A DNA stretch of 64,000 nt from Limonium bicolor. Lineage: Eukaryota; Streptophyta; Magnoliopsida; Caryophyllales; Plumbaginaceae. This document shows, piece after piece, positions 61,601 through 64,000 of the stretch (positions are counted from its first letter, which is position 1; every line of letters begins with the position of its first letter). Position numbers and translations under genes: made by a program. The stretch spans positions 317,056,722-317,120,721 of the forward strand of contig CM041776.1 of the NCBI GenBank assembly GCA_023374045.1. Reading direction: 5' to 3'. The notes below the pieces were generated by a model. The model worked only from the letters and a program-made list of their open reading frames with translations, made no database searches and was not told where the DNA came from.

Positions 61601-64000
61601 TATATGCTTTGATTATGGGCTTAGATTCCTAGGTATGCTTAGCCTTGAAGTTTCTAAATTAAACTTGTGTGAAAATTATTGAAGAAGTTATTGTTGGAAA
61701 AGTGAAACGTTTATCTTTTTTTTTTCTTCTATAGACTAAAAGTGAAAATCGACCATCATGGTATGTTGATTGTTTATATCTTTATAGCAATGCCCAGACC
61801 TTCCTTTCTTGAATGCTGAGCATAAGATTTGTATTCTGTCATTTCTGCTTTTTTAGGGGAATGCTAGAAGATTGCTTGATAGACGCTGTGACAGTAATTC
61901 TCGTCTTGGGAAGATTTCTAAGTTGGGACTAGGCCCTGCTTTGTGGTGTGTGATATTTTTGCTACTCATGGTGTACACACACTCTGTCATTATGGGTATG
62001 CTCCCTAAAAACATTTTTTATTAATCTCCCATTGTGGGTTTTATTATGATGTGATTGAGCTAACCTGTATGATTTTTCTAAACTTGCAGCTCCGAATATG
62101 CCCGGTTTGTCAGCTGGCTTTGGCCTTTTTGCATGGTTAGGGGTGTTGTTGGCTACGGCTGGACTTGCCATGCTGTACAGGTGCAGCAGGTATAATTACT
62201 ATAGAATTTCGGTAACAAAGCTGTGTGGCAGGCTATTAATATATTCATATTTAATTTAAGTGGCCTACATTGATGTGATTGTTGATACATGTTATTGATT
62301 GTGTCTGATTTTATTTGTTTTCAGCAAGGATCCTGGTTACATCAGGATGAATGCTCATGATCCTCAGAGAGTGAAGGATGATGTAAGTTTTAAATCAGTT
62401 GGTGATTGCGCCTAGACCTGTTCGGGTTATCCGTTCGGGTTTTGGGTCATTTCTGTTTGGGTCAATATCCGTTCAGGTCAATAATTTTTGGGTTGTTTCG
62501 GGTTTGGGCCATTCAGGTTAAATCGGGTTTAGGTTGTAAGAGTGTCAAGGAGAATTGGGTTTCGGTTATTTTGGTTCATGATTAATATTTTTTAAAAAAT
62601 TATTAAATAAGTATATACATAATTCTGTCAAAATATACTATATGTAGATTACAAAAAAGTCCAACACATATTCTGAATTTCATTTTGATATAATCAGGTT
62701 AAATCAAGTGTTTTTATCATATTTAATTAGGTTATTCGGGTTTGGGACAATTTAGGGTCACTATTATTTCTTGCTATTCGAGTCTGACCAATCTTTAGTT
62801 ACTATTATTTCGGGTCATTTGGGTTCGGGTCAGTTTTGGGTCTCTAGTATTTCGGGTCAATCGGGTTTCGGTTTTAATATATTGAAATATTTGAATTTCG
62901 GTAGGCTTTTTTTTTGGGTTAAACGGGCGGGTTTCGGGTTCTCGTCAAATTTTGACAGCTCTAATTGTGCCACGTTCCTTTGAATTATGTGAAGTGTGAT
63001 TGCTGTTCCCGTCATATTTGATTTGTTAAAAAAACATTTGCTGTTTCTACAGGAGCCTCTTTTGAAAGTGGAATTAAACAATCCAGCTCTGGTGGCTGGA
63101 AACTGGTCTCAGCTCTGCATAACGTGCAAGGTTAGAGATAAGTACTGGTATCTATTATGTTTCTCTTGAAACATTCAACTTCTGCATACAGATTTGTTGT
63201 ATACTTCCCTTGAGAGGTTGTGTGAATTCCTCTGTCTTGCTTTTGCCCGCCCCCTTAGATTGTCAGGCCTCTTCGTGCAAAGCACTGTTCCACCTGTGAT
63301 CGTTGCGTTGAACAATTTGATCATCACTGTCCGTGGGTATCAAACTGCATTGGCAAGGTGAGGCTTACAAATACAATACTTGAGCAGATGTTGATGCATG
63401 GTACATAAAGATTGTAACGTTTTGCTATCATTTTTTGTCTTTTTTACCGGTGCAGAAAAACAAGTGGGATTTCTTCATGTTCCTTCTTCTGGAAGTTGCT
63501 GCAATGCTAATCACCGGCTCAGTTGCTCTCATTAGTATGCACTAACTCCACCTTTTCTTAGTGCATTCCATACTTGTCCACTTTGATTTTGACATAATGG
63601 TTAATCAAGAGAGGTTTCTATGTTTTCAGGAGTGTTGACTGATCCAGCTGCTCCATCATCATTAGGGGCATGGTTGAACCACACTGGTACTGTACTCGTC
63701 ATGTTGGCGCTGTAACCTTTCTGATGGCTGATTTTTTCCTTTTCTTTGGAGTCGCTGTTCTATTTATTGTCCAGGCCTCTCAGGTTGTTTTTCCCTCAAC
63801 TTTTCTTTCAAACTACTAAGCAAATACATGAATCTCATATTATGTTCTTGATCCATGTAGATATCTCGAAACATAACCACAAATGAAATGGCAAATGTAA
63901 TGCGATATAACTACCTAAAAGGCCCTGGTGGCCGGTTTAGGAATCCGTATGATCATGGTATGAAGAAAAACTGCTCAGAATTTTTGATCAGCGGATATAA
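58680..64000 (+). CDS. TIP1: TIP1-type ankyrin-repeat DHHC protein S-acyltransferase, 13 exons, 3' end outside window, frameshift in exon 12
   Basis: The protein palmitoylates membrane-associated proteins. Arabidopsis TIP1 acts in tip growth of root hairs and pollen tubes and in cell size. Exons: 58680-58952, 59386-59526, 59799-59911, 60761-60840, 60974-61137, 61857-61995, 62090-62189, 62325-62382, 63053-63130, 63259-63357, 63456-63534, 63630-63783, 63861 to the edge. All introns are GT-AG and, exon 12 apart, all joins keep phase. About residues 35-255 are ankyrin repeats ([23 protein letters not shown]). Two membrane segments (exons 6 and 7) precede the Cys-rich domain with catalytic DHHC at residues 403-406. 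A third segment is in exons 11-12, a fourth in exon 12, and the TTxE motif (TTNE) is in exon 13. About 538 of some 620 codons are visible. GTACT is doubled in exon 12 (63687-63696), shifting the frame to a stop at 63713, so the sequence as given encodes only 469 residues. The start ATG fits the family start (SEIEVVEEV). Confidence 0.95.
59064..59175. repeat. 56-bp perfect tandem duplication in TIP1 intron 1
   Basis: Two identical 56-bp copies start GGGCTAGCTTGTTTCC at 59064 and 59120, and a third begins (GGGCT) at 59176. The copies lie in intron 1 and do not affect the splice sites. Perfect identity implies a very recent event or an assembly artefact. Confidence 0.95.
62412..62966. repeat. 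Degenerate CGGGTT-rich insertion in TIP1 intron 8
   Basis: The stretch is full of TTCGGGT, CGGGTTT and GGGTCA motifs around an AT-rich core. It opens TAGACCTGTTCGGG and closes TTGACAGCTCTA, which are weak inverted repeats of each other. It looks like a non-autonomous repeat of the type often seen in plant introns. No target duplication was identified. Open frames inside it are not genes. Confidence 0.55.

Noticed and set aside
61736..61763. Possible extra 26-nt exon in TIP1 intron 5 (after CTATAG, before GTATGT)
   Set aside because: The flanking exons already join in phase and match the family (FFL to GNAR). A 26-nt exon would break the frame.
62771..62983. 70-codon frame with [13 protein letters not shown] inside TIP1
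   Set aside because: It lies in the CGGGTT-rich repeat of intron 8, between well-supported exons 8 and 9.

Overview
The window is plant nuclear DNA, most likely from a eudicot. The only recognisable host gene has plant-type introns and encodes a TIP1-type ankyrin/DHHC S-acyltransferase. The rest is plant repeat DNA: long-terminal-repeat (LTR) retrotransposons, a terminal-repeat retrotransposon in miniature (TRIM), a tRNA-derived SINE, a hAT MITE, and CACTA-like and Mutator-like debris. The species cannot be named from what is visible.

Left half (1-30100): a nest of LTR sequences that all open near TGAAATACCCC or close near GGGGTGTTACA. The oldest, called LTR0 here, enters from the left edge and ends at 30100. 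A complete 3.9-kb solo LTR (3648-7589, duplication CTCTC) sits inside it. A LARD-like element (8377-30088, duplication AGAGG) sits 7 bp from its end. That element has LTRs of about 5.3 kb, a Met-tRNA primer-binding site, a 5.6-kb internal region with no intact gag-pol, and minisatellites before its polypurine tract. It also has a third, truncated LTR (19262-23279), a stretch of unknown origin and a 500-N gap, so it is either a tandem LTR-internal-LTR-internal-LTR array or a misassembly.

Middle (30101-50500): 30101-31483 is a dispersed repeat related to 52282-53960. It is followed by a long terminal-inverted-repeat element (31484-33001), unclassified sequence with LTR-like promoter features, and a 264-bp hAT MITE. 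Then comes a second nest. A minus-strand non-autonomous gag-carrying LTR element (about 35068-49076) holds a CACTA-like element in its left LTR, and that element itself holds a SINE. Its right LTR holds a complete related plus-strand element (43074-48717, two 1574-bp LTRs, duplication GTCCG). Both carry a broken gag-like frame with zinc knuckles. A perfect TRIM (50054-50498, duplication CCGTA) follows.

Right part (50500-64000): unclassified AT-rich sequence, a 753-bp tandem duplication, an array of about 7.5 copies of a 280-bp satellite (55197-57310), a GC-richer leader, and thirteen exons of the TIP1 homologue (58680 to the right edge). Every exon joins in phase except exon 12. There a 5-bp tandem duplication (GTACT twice, 63687-63696) shifts the frame and gives an early stop. 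I found no new multi-gene system. The points most worth checking are the TIP1 frameshift, the three-LTR element and the satellite array beside the gene.
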